Of a DNA stretch of 64,000 nucleotides, positions 40,289 to 47,478 are shown piece by piece. The stretch spans positions 1 through 64,000 of the forward strand of contig CAWIJL010000003.1 of assembly GCA_963836405.1 (NCBI GenBank), read 5' to 3'. Made by a program: the position numbers and the translations under genes. Under the pieces are notes generated by a model. It was given only the letters and a program-made list of their open reading frames with translations. It did no database searches and was not told where the DNA came from. Source of the stretch: CAWIJJ01 sp963836405. GTDB lineage: Bacteria > Acidobacteriota > Terriglobia > Bryobacterales > Bryobacteraceae. Position 1 is the first letter of the stretch. Each line of letters begins with the position of its first letter.

Positions 40289-41171
40289 ATGAAGGTGGCA
40301 TTCCCCCGCGCTTTGACGGCCGTATGCATGCTGGCGCTGAGCGCCGGGACGTTGGAATGCCGCCCACAGAAACGAGGAACGGCGATGACCCCGGATAACA
40401 TCAACCGCCAACTGGCAACCGCTCGCGATCCTGCCCAGGAACTGCGCGCCCGTGTGGACGCGCTCCGGCAGTTGGCGGATTCGGGCAACCGGCAGCTTGT
40501 GCCGCGGTTGCGCGAGTTGTGGAACCGCCAGCGCGCCACCGCTCCGGTGGCGGTCAATTGGGATCCCGGCGGCGGCGGAGCGGGTGGTGGACCTGCACCT
40601 CATCCTGGCGCTTTACAAACTCGGCGACACTTCCCTGCTGCCGCAGGTCGCGCCTCTCGCGGCCCGCGCCGAATCCGTTCTGAGGGGCCCGGACAGCGAG
40701 TACAAGCACGCCGCCCAGGTAATCCGCGAGATTCATTCGCTCTGGATCTTGCAGCAACTGGTGGCCATCGGAGGCCCCAGCGCGGTGCGCATTCTCGAGT
40801 TGTTGAATCTGCCGGCTCCGCCCAGCGGCGGCCCGGTCGAAGGATTTCCGCAACTCACCCAGCCCGTTTCGTTCACCATCCAGCGGCTGAGTGAGGAACT
40901 GCACACCATCGCTCACCTGAGCAACGGGCAGATCGCGCTCTCCTACGGCGTCGAGGAGTTTCTGCAAACCGGCGATTACGAGCGCGGCAACGTGCAGCGG
41001 ACGGACACCAACCTGGCGCAGATCGTGACCCAGGAACTGGACGCCCTGAACCTGACTTACTCGGTGACGCGAAACGGCGTCGTGATCTGCACCTTCGCCG
41101 AAGCCGCCGCCCGGTGGCAGCAGGTCTGGTCCGAGTACAGCCGGAAGCTCGCCGCCGAGGGCTGGAGCTGA
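40289..41171 (+). pseudogene. Exported protein gene with a frameshift
   Basis: The first frame (from the ATG at 40289) encodes a signal-peptide-like start (AFPRALTAVCMLALSAGTLEC) and a helical segment ending RELWNRQRATAPVAVNWD. The continuation ERVVDLHLILALYKLGDTSLL to KLAAEGWS lies in the +1 frame and runs to 41171. Deleting one C from the CCC at about 40563-40565 (in a GGATCCCGGCGGCGGCGG context) restores one protein of about 293 residues. The restored protein looks helical, possibly HEAT-like, with a beta-rich C-terminal region (SYSVTRNGVVICTF-like). No family is recognised. Either a recent frameshift or a consensus error in a GC run. Confidence 0.6.
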
Positions 41172-41192
41172 TCCGGACCGCCGCGCCGGCGG

Positions 41193-41201
41193 TGATACGA
41201 T
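41193..41201 (+). promoter_or_regulatory. Extended -10 promoter element of the trp-aro operon
   Basis: TGATACGAT (TG-N-TACGAT) lies 12 nt before the TTG start of trpC, implying a very short leader with no room for a trp attenuator. A GC-rich inverted repeat (CCGCCG / CGGCGG) lies just upstream at about 41179-41192. Confidence 0.4.
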
Positions 41202-41213
41202 AGAAAAACACCT

Positions 41214-41999
41214 TTGACCGAAGCGATTCCGGACATCCTCGCCCGTATTGTTGCCAGAAAGCGCGAAGAGCTGGCGGCGGCCCCGCCCGCGTCCGAGTGG
41301 GAGCGGCAGGCATCGCTGCGCGCCGGCGGCCGTCGCGATTTCCGCGCGGCGCTCGCGGGCCGGACACCCGCCATAATCGCAGAGGTCAAAAAGGCATCCC
41401 CCAGTAAGGGCATCCTGGTAGAAAGCTTCGAACCGGCGCATATCGCCGCCGCCTACGAACGGGGTGGCGCCGCCGCCGTCTCCGTGCTCACCGACGCTCC
41501 CTTTTTCCAAGGCAGCCTGGACCACCTGGAACAGGCGCGCGCGGCCATTCAATTGCCCGTCCTGCGCAAGGATTTCACCATTCACGAGGCCCACATTGTG
41601 GAAGCGGCCGCGCATGGGGCCGACGCCATCCTGCTCATCGCCGCCATCCTCAGCGAGCGCCAGTTGCGCGACTTCCGGGAGGCCGCCGGGAATTTCGGAA
41701 TGGCGGCGCTGGTGGAGGTGCATAACCGCGAGGAACTCGACCGCGCGATCGGCGCCGGCAGCGAGATCGTCGGCGTCAACAACCGCGACCTCAACACCTT
41801 TGAAGTGACGCTCGAAACTTCCCTGCGCCTGGCCGAGCACATGCCCGCGGGCGCCCTGCGCGTGAGCGAGAGCGGCATCCGGGACGCGGCCGATATCGCG
41901 CGCCTGCGGGCCGCCGGCTACACCGCGTTTCTGGTGGGCGAGCACCTCATGAAATCGGGCGACCCCGCGGCGTCGCTTGCGCGGCTGGTGCCGGCATGA
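41214..41999 (+). CDS. trpC: Indole-3-glycerol-phosphate synthase
   Basis: A 261-residue TIM-barrel enzyme closing the indole ring from carboxyphenylaminodeoxyribulose phosphate. Key segments: IIAEVKKASPSKG with the catalytic lysine, LRKDFTIHEAHI with the second catalytic lysine, DAILLIAAIL, VGVNNRDLNTFEV and the phosphate-binding RVSESGI and FLVGEHLMKSGDP. The start is a TTG at 41214. Its stop overlaps the trpF start by 4 bp (ATGA). It is the first gene of the trpC-trpF-trpB-trpA-aroQ-aroF-tyrA series; trpE, trpG and trpD are elsewhere. Confidence 0.95.
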   Translation: MTEAIPDILARIVARKREELAAAPPASEWERQASLRAGGRRDFRAALAGRTPAIIAEVKKASPSKGILVESFEPAHIAAAYERGGAAAVSVLTDAPFFQGSLDHLEQARAAIQLPVLRKDFTIHEAHIVEAAAHGADAILLIAAILSERQLRDFREAAGNFGMAALVEVHNREELDRAIGAGSEIVGVNNRDLNTFEVTLETSLRLAEHMPAGALRVSESGIRDAADIARLRAAGYTAFLVGEHLMKSGDPAASLARLVPA

Positions 42000-42592
42000 T
42001 CGTCAAGGTCTGCGGCATCACCAACCAGGAAGACGCCACCGCCGCCGTCGAAGCCGGCGCCAACGCGCTGGGCTTCAATTTCTATCCGGAAAGCCCGCGC
42101 TATCTCCCGCCCGAACTGGCCGCTCGCATCGATACGGCGGGCGCGCGCCGCGTCGGCGTGTTCGTGAACGAGACCCTCGCGCGCGTGGAGGAGATCGTCC
42201 GCCAGGCTGCCCTGGACGTGGCGCAGTTGCATGGCGACGAAACTGCCGCGGATTTTCCGCATTGCGCCGTGTGGAAGGCGGCACGCGTCCGCGACGATTT
42301 CCGGCTTACGGATTACGACGGCATCGCGGCGGAAGCGCTGCTGCTCGACGGCCCCGCCGAGGCCCTCTACGGCGGCGCCGGCCTCGCCTTCGACTGGCGC
42401 CTGGCCGCCGGCGCGAAACTCAAAATCATTCTGGCCGGCGGCCTGGACGGCGGCAACGTCGCCCGCGCCATCCGCGCCGCGAAACCATGGGGCGTCGACG
42501 CCTGTTCGCGCATCGAATCGGCTCCCGGGAAAAAGGACCACAGGAAGATGAACGACTTTTTGCAGGCGGCCAGGGCGGCGCTGGGCGAATGA
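41996..42592 (+). CDS. trpF: Phosphoribosylanthranilate isomerase
   Basis: A 198-residue TIM-barrel enzyme that carries out the Amadori rearrangement of phosphoribosylanthranilate. The N-terminal VKVCGITNQEDA contains the catalytic cysteine; the general acid aspartate is in the ALLLDGP region; ILAGGLDGGNV and GVDACSRIESAPGKKD form the phosphate site. The more usual end motif is GVDVSSGVE; here it is DACSRIE, a mild deviation. It overlaps trpC by 4 bp upstream and trpB by 4 bp downstream. Confidence 0.95.
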   Translation: MIVKVCGITNQEDATAAVEAGANALGFNFYPESPRYLPPELAARIDTAGARRVGVFVNETLARVEEIVRQAALDVAQLHGDETAADFPHCAVWKAARVRDDFRLTDYDGIAAEALLLDGPAEALYGGAGLAFDWRLAAGAKLKIILAGGLDGGNVARAIRAAKPWGVDACSRIESAPGKKDHRKMNDFLQAARAALGE

Positions 42593-43785
42593 CCACGCAG
42601 CCCGACCGCGGCGGCCATTTCGGACCCTACGGCGGCCGTTACGTGCCCGAAGTGCTGATGGCCCCCATCGAAGAACTCGAGGAAGCGTATCTGGCGGCGC
42701 GCGAAGACGAGGCATTCCAAGCCGAGCTCGACGCGCTCCTCCGCGATTATGCCGGCCGTCCCACGCCCCTCTATTTCGCCCGCCGCCTCAGTGAAAAACT
42801 GGGCGGGGCGCACATCTGGCTCAAGCGCGAAGACCTGCTCCATACCGGCGCGCACAAGATCAACAACTGCCTGGGCCAGGCATTGCTGGCGCGCCGCATG
42901 GGCAAGCGCCGCATCATCGCCGAAACCGGCGCGGGGCAGCACGGCGTCGCCACCGCCACGGTGTGCGCTCTGCTCGGCTTCGATTGCGTGGTCTACATGG
43001 GCGAGGAGGACATGCGCCGCCAGCGCCTGAACGTCTTCCGCATGCGCATGCTGGGCGCGCAGGTGGTGGCCGTTACCAACGGCAGCCGCACCCTCAAGGA
43101 CGCCATCAGCGAGGCCATGCGCGATTGGGTGGCCAACGTCGCCGATACCTATTACCTGCTCGGCTCCGCGCTCGGCGCGCACCCCTACCCGATGATGGTC
43201 CGCGATTTTCACAAGGTGATCGGACAGGAGGCCAAGCGCCAGTTTCTCGCAGCCGAAGGCCGGCTGCCCGATACCGTCATCGCCTGCGTCGGCGGCGGCT
43301 CCAACGCCATCGGCATCTTCCACGAATTTCTCGAGGACCGCGCCGTGCAACTGGTCGGCGTCGAAGCCGGTGGCCGCGGCCAGGCTTTGGGCGAGCACGC
43401 GGCCCGCTATCGCGGCGGCTCACCGGGAGTGCTGCAAGGCGCTTACAGCTTCGTCCTCCAGGACGAAGACGGGCAGATCGCGCTCACCCACTCCGTCTCG
43501 GCGGGCCTCGATTACGCCATGATCGGCCCCGAGCACGCTTGGCTGCGCGACGAGGGACGCACCTCGTACACCTCCGCGTCCGACGACGAAGCGCTGTCCG
43601 CGGCGCGGCTGCTCTCGCTCACCGAAGGCATCATCCCCGCGCTCGAATCGGCGCACGCGGTGGCCGAAGCGGTGCGCCGCGCGCCCGCCGAAAAGGGCAG
43701 GAACTTCGTCGTCAACCTTTCCGGCCGCGGCGACAAGGACATCGATATCTACCGCGAAAACTTCAAGGAACTGGATCCACAATGA
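42589..43785 (+). CDS. trpB: Tryptophan synthase beta subunit
   Basis: A 398-residue PLP enzyme joining indole and serine. The N-terminus GHFGPYGGRYVPE is characteristic; the PLP lysine is Lys90 in HTGAHKINN; the phosphate-binding loop is ACVGGGSNAIG; the ETGAGQHGVATA loop is intact. I place the start at the ATG at 42589, which overlaps the trpF stop (ATGA); the open frame upstream is antisense-free read-through only. It overlaps trpA by 4 bp, in keeping with stoichiometric synthesis of the alpha2-beta2 complex. Confidence 0.97.
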   Translation: MTTQPDRGGHFGPYGGRYVPEVLMAPIEELEEAYLAAREDEAFQAELDALLRDYAGRPTPLYFARRLSEKLGGAHIWLKREDLLHTGAHKINNCLGQALLARRMGKRRIIAETGAGQHGVATATVCALLGFDCVVYMGEEDMRRQRLNVFRMRMLGAQVVAVTNGSRTLKDAISEAMRDWVANVADTYYLLGSALGAHPYPMMVRDFHKVIGQEAKRQFLAAEGRLPDTVIACVGGGSNAIGIFHEFLEDRAVQLVGVEAGGRGQALGEHAARYRGGSPGVLQGAYSFVLQDEDGQIALTHSVSAGLDYAMIGPEHAWLRDEGRTSYTSASDDEALSAARLLSLTEGIIPALESAHAVAEAVRRAPAEKGRNFVVNLSGRGDKDIDIYRENFKELDPQ

Positions 43786-44585
43786 CGCGCATCGGCCGCA
43801 TGTTCGACTGCCTGAAGCGCGATGGGCGCAAGGGCCTGGTGGCCTACCTCACCGCCGGCGATCCCGCCCCCGAAAAGACCCCGGCGCTCGTGGACGCGCT
43901 CGTCCGCGGCGGCGCCGACCTGATCGAGTTGGGCGTCCCCTTCTCCGACCCGATCGCCGACGGGCCCGTCATCCAGCAGGCCGGCGAGCGCGCCCTCAAA
44001 GCCGGCACCACGCTGCGCTCCGTGCTCCGGATTGCCTCGCGCATCCGCGAGCGTTCCGAGGTGCCGCTGCTGTTGTTCACGTATTTGAATCCCGTGATGC
44101 GCTACGGCCTCGAGCGGCTGGCCGCCGACGCTGCCGGCTGCGGCATCGACGGCTGCCTGCTCATCGATGCCTCCGTCGAGGAGGCGCACGCCTACGTGGA
44201 CGCCATGCAGGGCCGCGGCCTCGACACCGTCTTCCTGGCCGCGCCCACCAGCACGCGCCGCAGGCTGGAATTGATGGCGAAATATTCGAGCGGCTTCGTC
44301 TACCTGGTCTCGCGCACCGGCGTCACCGGCGAGCGCGAGTCGCTCTCGAACCAGGTGGCGCCCCTCGTCAAGGCCGTCCGCGAAGTGACGGACCTGCCGC
44401 TCGCCGTCGGCTTCGGCGTCTCGCGCCCGGAACACGTCGCCGAACTCGGCCGGCTAGTGGAGGCCGTGGTCGTGGGCAGCGCCATCGTCCGCACCATCGA
44501 GCGCAACCTGGGCAATCCCGCGCTCGAAACCGAACTGGAATCGTTCACCCGCGGGCTGAAGAGCGGCTTCGGAGCCGGGGCATGA
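43782..44585 (+). CDS. trpA: Tryptophan synthase alpha subunit
   Basis: A 267-residue TIM-barrel enzyme cleaving indole-3-glycerol phosphate and passing indole to TrpB. The catalytic glutamate and aspartate are in DLIELGVPFSDPIADGPVIQ, and YLNPVMRYG and VGFGVSRPEHV are typical. The segment YLVSRTGVTGERESL forms the mobile active-site loop. The ATG overlaps the trpB stop by 4 bp, and the stop overlaps the chorismate mutase start by 4 bp. Confidence 0.96.
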   Translation: MTRIGRMFDCLKRDGRKGLVAYLTAGDPAPEKTPALVDALVRGGADLIELGVPFSDPIADGPVIQQAGERALKAGTTLRSVLRIASRIRERSEVPLLLFTYLNPVMRYGLERLAADAAGCGIDGCLLIDASVEEAHAYVDAMQGRGLDTVFLAAPTSTRRRLELMAKYSSGFVYLVSRTGVTGERESLSNQVAPLVKAVREVTDLPLAVGFGVSRPEHVAELGRLVEAVVVGSAIVRTIERNLGNPALETELESFTRGLKSGFGAGA

Positions 44586-44887
44586 ACCAGGACGAGGCCC
44601 GCGCCAGGCTCGAGGAATTTCGCGTGCTCGTGGACGAAGTGGACCGCCGCATCGTCTCGCTGCTGAACGAGCGCACGCTGGTGGTGGAGGATATCGGACG
44701 CGTGAAGCGCGCCGCCCGCCTTCCCATTTACGAGCCCCGCCGCGAAGATCAGGTCTTCGCCAATATCACCGGCAACAACCAGGGCCCCATGACCACCGAG
44801 GCGCTGCGCCGAATTTTCGAGCGCATCATCGACGAGATGCGAACCATTCAGCGCCTGCGGATGGTGGAATCCGACGGAGAGAAATAA
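44582..44887 (+). CDS. aroQ: Chorismate mutase (AroQ type)
   Basis: A 101-residue all-helical AroQ-class chorismate mutase producing prephenate. The usual layout is present: LVDEVDRRIVSLLNER (arginine in helix 1), VKRAARLPIYEPRREDQVF (lysine and arginine pair) and ALRRIFERIIDEMRTIQ in helix 3. It overlaps trpA by 4 bp and is followed with no gap by aroF, so in this operon chorismate is directed to phenylalanine/tyrosine beside the tryptophan branch. Confidence 0.92.
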   Translation: MNQDEARARLEEFRVLVDEVDRRIVSLLNERTLVVEDIGRVKRAARLPIYEPRREDQVFANITGNNQGPMTTEALRRIFERIIDEMRTIQRLRMVESDGEK

Positions 44888-45901
44888 ATGTTAGTCGTAA
44901 TGCAGCAGGGCGCCACCGAGCAGCAGATCCAGAACGTGATCGACCGGTTGGTGGAGCTCGGATTCGACGTGCACCGCTCCACCGGCGTCATCCACACCCT
45001 GCTGGGCGGCGTCGGCGGAAAAGACGATTTCGATCTGGCCATCTTCGAAGTGATGGAGGGGGTCAAGGAGGCCCACCGAATCATCTCGCCGTACAAGCTG
45101 GCGAGCCGCTCTTTCCGGCCTGCCGGCACGGTAGTCAGGGTTCGCGACGTGGACATCGGCGGCGACCGGGTGGTGGTGATGGCCGGCCCGTGCAGCGTGG
45201 AAAGCCGCGACCAGATCGAGCGCTCGGCCGAAATCGTGGCCTCGGCCGGCGCGCGCGTCATCCGCGGCGGAGCGTTCAAACCCCGCAGCTCCCCGTACGC
45301 CTTCCAGGGCATGGGCGAAGAGGGCCTGCGGCTCATGCGCGAAGCCGCCGACCGCAACAGCCTGCTGGTTGTCAGCGAGGTGATGGAGATCTCCCAGATT
45401 CCCATGATCTCCGCCTATGCCGACATTCTTCAGATGGGCGCGCGCAACATGCAGAACTTCAATCTTCTGCGCGAGCTCGGCAAGCAGCGCAAGCCGGTGC
45501 TGCTGAAACGCGGAATCTCCGCCACCATCGAAGAGCTGCTGCTCTCGGCCGAATACATCCTCTCCGGCGGCAATTACGACGTCATCCTCTGCGAGCGCGG
45601 CATCCGCACATTTGAAACCTACACGCGCAATACCATGGACATTTCGGCCATCCCGGTGGTCAAGAAGCTCTCTCACCTGCCGATCGTCGGCGATCCGTCC
45701 CACGGCACCGGGCGCCGCGACAAGGTGGCCCCCATGGCGCGCGCGGCCGTCGCGGCGGGCGCCGACGGGCTGCTCGTGGAGGTGCATCCCGACCCGGAGC
45801 ATGCCTTGAGCGATGGCGCGCAATCCCTGTGGCCCGCGCAGTTCCAGGAACTGATGGCGCAGTTGCGGCTGATCGCACCGGCCGTGGGGCGCGGCGTCTG
45901 A
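44888..45901 (+). CDS. aroF: 3-deoxy-7-phosphoheptulonate (DAHP) synthase, type I-beta
   Basis: A 337-residue DAHP synthase, the first enzyme of the shikimate pathway. Residues about 1-70 form the N-terminal ferredoxin-like regulatory domain (VVMQQGATEQQIQNVIDRLVELGF); the barrel follows with VMAGPCSVESRDQI, VIRGGAFKPRSSPYAFQG, LKRGISATIEELL, and LPIVGDPSHGTGRRDKV, which supply metal and phosphoenolpyruvate sites. The regulatory domain in related enzymes mediates feedback by tyrosine or prephenate. The start codon directly follows the chorismate mutase stop; in related organisms the two proteins interact, so complex formation is plausible. Confidence 0.95.
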   Translation: MLVVMQQGATEQQIQNVIDRLVELGFDVHRSTGVIHTLLGGVGGKDDFDLAIFEVMEGVKEAHRIISPYKLASRSFRPAGTVVRVRDVDIGGDRVVVMAGPCSVESRDQIERSAEIVASAGARVIRGGAFKPRSSPYAFQGMGEEGLRLMREAADRNSLLVVSEVMEISQIPMISAYADILQMGARNMQNFNLLRELGKQRKPVLLKRGISATIEELLLSAEYILSGGNYDVILCERGIRTFETYTRNTMDISAIPVVKKLSHLPIVGDPSHGTGRRDKVAPMARAAVAAGADGLLVEVHPDPEHALSDGAQSLWPAQFQELMAQLRLIAPAVGRGV

Positions 45902-45902
45902 A

Positions 45903-46733
45903 ATGAAAAGCGTCGCCATTGTCGGAACCGGATTGATCGGCGCCTCCTTCGGCCTCGCGCTCCGCCAGGCAGGCTTCGACGGGCCCATCGTGGGCGTCAG
46001 TTCTCCCGGCGCGCTGGCCGCCGCCAAGGAGGCGGGCGCCATCGACCGCGGCGCTTCGCTCGAAGAGGCGGTGGGCCAGGCCGACCTCGTGTTTCTCTCG
46101 CAAACCATCGGCCGCATTCTCGATACCGTCCGCCATCTCGACCCGCTCGTGCGGCCGGACGCGCTTGTCACCGACGCCGGCAGCACCAAGTGCGAAATCG
46201 TGGATACCGCGCGCCAGGTGCTGCGCCGCTGCGCCTTCCTCGGCGGGCATCCCATGGCCGGCAAGGAGACGCGGGGCGCCGCCGCCGCCGATGGGGGCCT
46301 GTTCCGCGGCCGCACCTGGGTGCTCACGCCCGACGAGCCGGCGGAACTCGAAACCGCCGCCGCCCGCGATTTTCGCGACTGGCTCGCGCGCATCGGCTCG
46401 CGCGTCGTGTGGCTCGACGCGGATGCGCACGATCGCGCCGTGGCGCTCACGTCACATCTGCCCCAGCTTGCGTCCACCGCCCTCGCCGCCACCCTCGCAG
46501 ACCGCGGCCAGCACGACCTCGGCGGCCCCGGCCTTATCGATATGACGCGCCTCGCCATGGGCTCTTACGATTTATGGCGCGACATATTGGCCACTAACTC
46601 CGAACATATCCAGCGCGCACTCGAGTTATACATCCAGAAGCTCGAGCACCTGCGCGAAAACCTGCGCACCCGCGAATTGCAGCACGAGTTCGAGCGCGCC
46701 GAGCACCTGGCCGCCAAGCTGCGCGCCGGCTAA
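45903..46733 (+). CDS. tyrA: Prephenate dehydrogenase
   Basis: A 276-residue NAD-dependent dehydrogenase converting prephenate to 4-hydroxyphenylpyruvate. The nucleotide-binding loop VAIVGTGLIGASFGLAL opens the protein; the catalytic histidine is in FLGGHPMAGKETRG; DAGSTKCEIV and the C-terminal helical dimerisation domain (SHLPQLASTALAATL, DMTRLAMGSYDLWRDIL) are typical. No ACT domain is present. It is the last gene of the aromatic operon, 1 bp after aroF. Its final coding segment (46641-46681) has a diverged copy at 47395-47435. Confidence 0.94.
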   Translation: MKSVAIVGTGLIGASFGLALRQAGFDGPIVGVSSPGALAAAKEAGAIDRGASLEEAVGQADLVFLSQTIGRILDTVRHLDPLVRPDALVTDAGSTKCEIVDTARQVLRRCAFLGGHPMAGKETRGAAAADGGLFRGRTWVLTPDEPAELETAAARDFRDWLARIGSRVVWLDADAHDRAVALTSHLPQLASTALAATLADRGQHDLGGPGLIDMTRLAMGSYDLWRDILATNSEHIQRALELYIQKLEHLRENLRTRELQHEFERAEHLAAKLRAG

Positions 46734-46867
46734 CACGCTGCGCGACAGATTCCCGGGGCCGATCGTTTTCTCCGTCCGACGCGACGCTGGCGCGATCGTA
46801 GACCCTACGCCGTTGATCGTCAGACGATCGCTGAGGGCCTCTGGTTCAAGCGGAGTACGATTGATGC

Positions 46868-47277
46868 ATGTCACACAGGAAAACTGTCGAAGACGCTCTC
46901 GTGTGTTTTGCCGAACCGTCCCGCCGGGCTGCATACTTCGATCTGTATTCCGCGGACGTGGTCCTCCACGGCTATGGCGGAGTCGAACGGGCCTCGACAG
47001 TGTTAAGCGATACTACGCCGGAATCTGGACCGTCTTTCCAGACGCCCGTGTCAATGCAGAAGAAATGATCGAGATCGACGATCGCGTCGTTCTTCGTTTC
47101 ATCATAACAGGCACGCACAGTGCGCCTTTTCTCGGTCTGAATGCAACCGGCAGATCCGTCAGCTTTCCAGGCATGACCATTCTGCGCTTCATAAATCAGA
47201 AATGCGTTGAGCGTTGGAGTGTAACGGATTCTCTCTCTCTTCTGACGCAACCCGGAGGATTCCCGGTGAACCGGTAG
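46868..47277 (+). pseudogene. SnoaL-like (ester cyclase family) gene with a frameshift
   Basis: The N-terminal part (MSHRKTVEDALVCFAEP, YSADVVLHGYGGVE) and the C-terminal part (GLDSVKRYYAGIWTVFPDA, VLRFIITGTHSAPFLGL, VSFPGMTILRFINQKCVERW) lie in two frames. Adding one base near 46985-46990 (GTCGAACGGGCC) rejoins them into a protein of about 137 residues with the SnoaL/NTF2-like fold typical of polyketide-cyclase-like proteins. The reaction is unknown. It sits between tyrA and a 3' copy of part of tyrA. A deletion of one base by mutation or a consensus error are both possible. Confidence 0.65.
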
Positions 47278-47394
47278 GATCGTGGTAGCACTCGATCGTA
47301 CCTTGCAAGGTCCCCAGCATTGAATGTGCTGGGCAGATTCTGAGTTACTCTCGTCTCGTGGTCCAGCGTAGGCCAGGCGCTCGCGGGCGGACGC

Positions 47395-47435
47395 CTCGAG
47401 CACCTGCGTGAAAACCTGCGCACGCTCGAATTCCA
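47395..47435 (+). repeat. Diverged copy of the tyrA 3' coding segment
   Basis: This 41-bp stretch matches tyrA positions 46641-46681 at about 37 of 41 bases. Read in the same frame it encodes LEHLRENLRTLEF against LEHLRENLRTREL in tyrA, and one of the differences is synonymous. It has no open reading frame of its own and looks like the remnant of a duplicated tyrA end. Confidence 0.6.
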
Positions 47436-47478
47436 CCGTAGGCAAACCGTTCGCCGTTCGCTGGGCCCTTGTCCGGCC

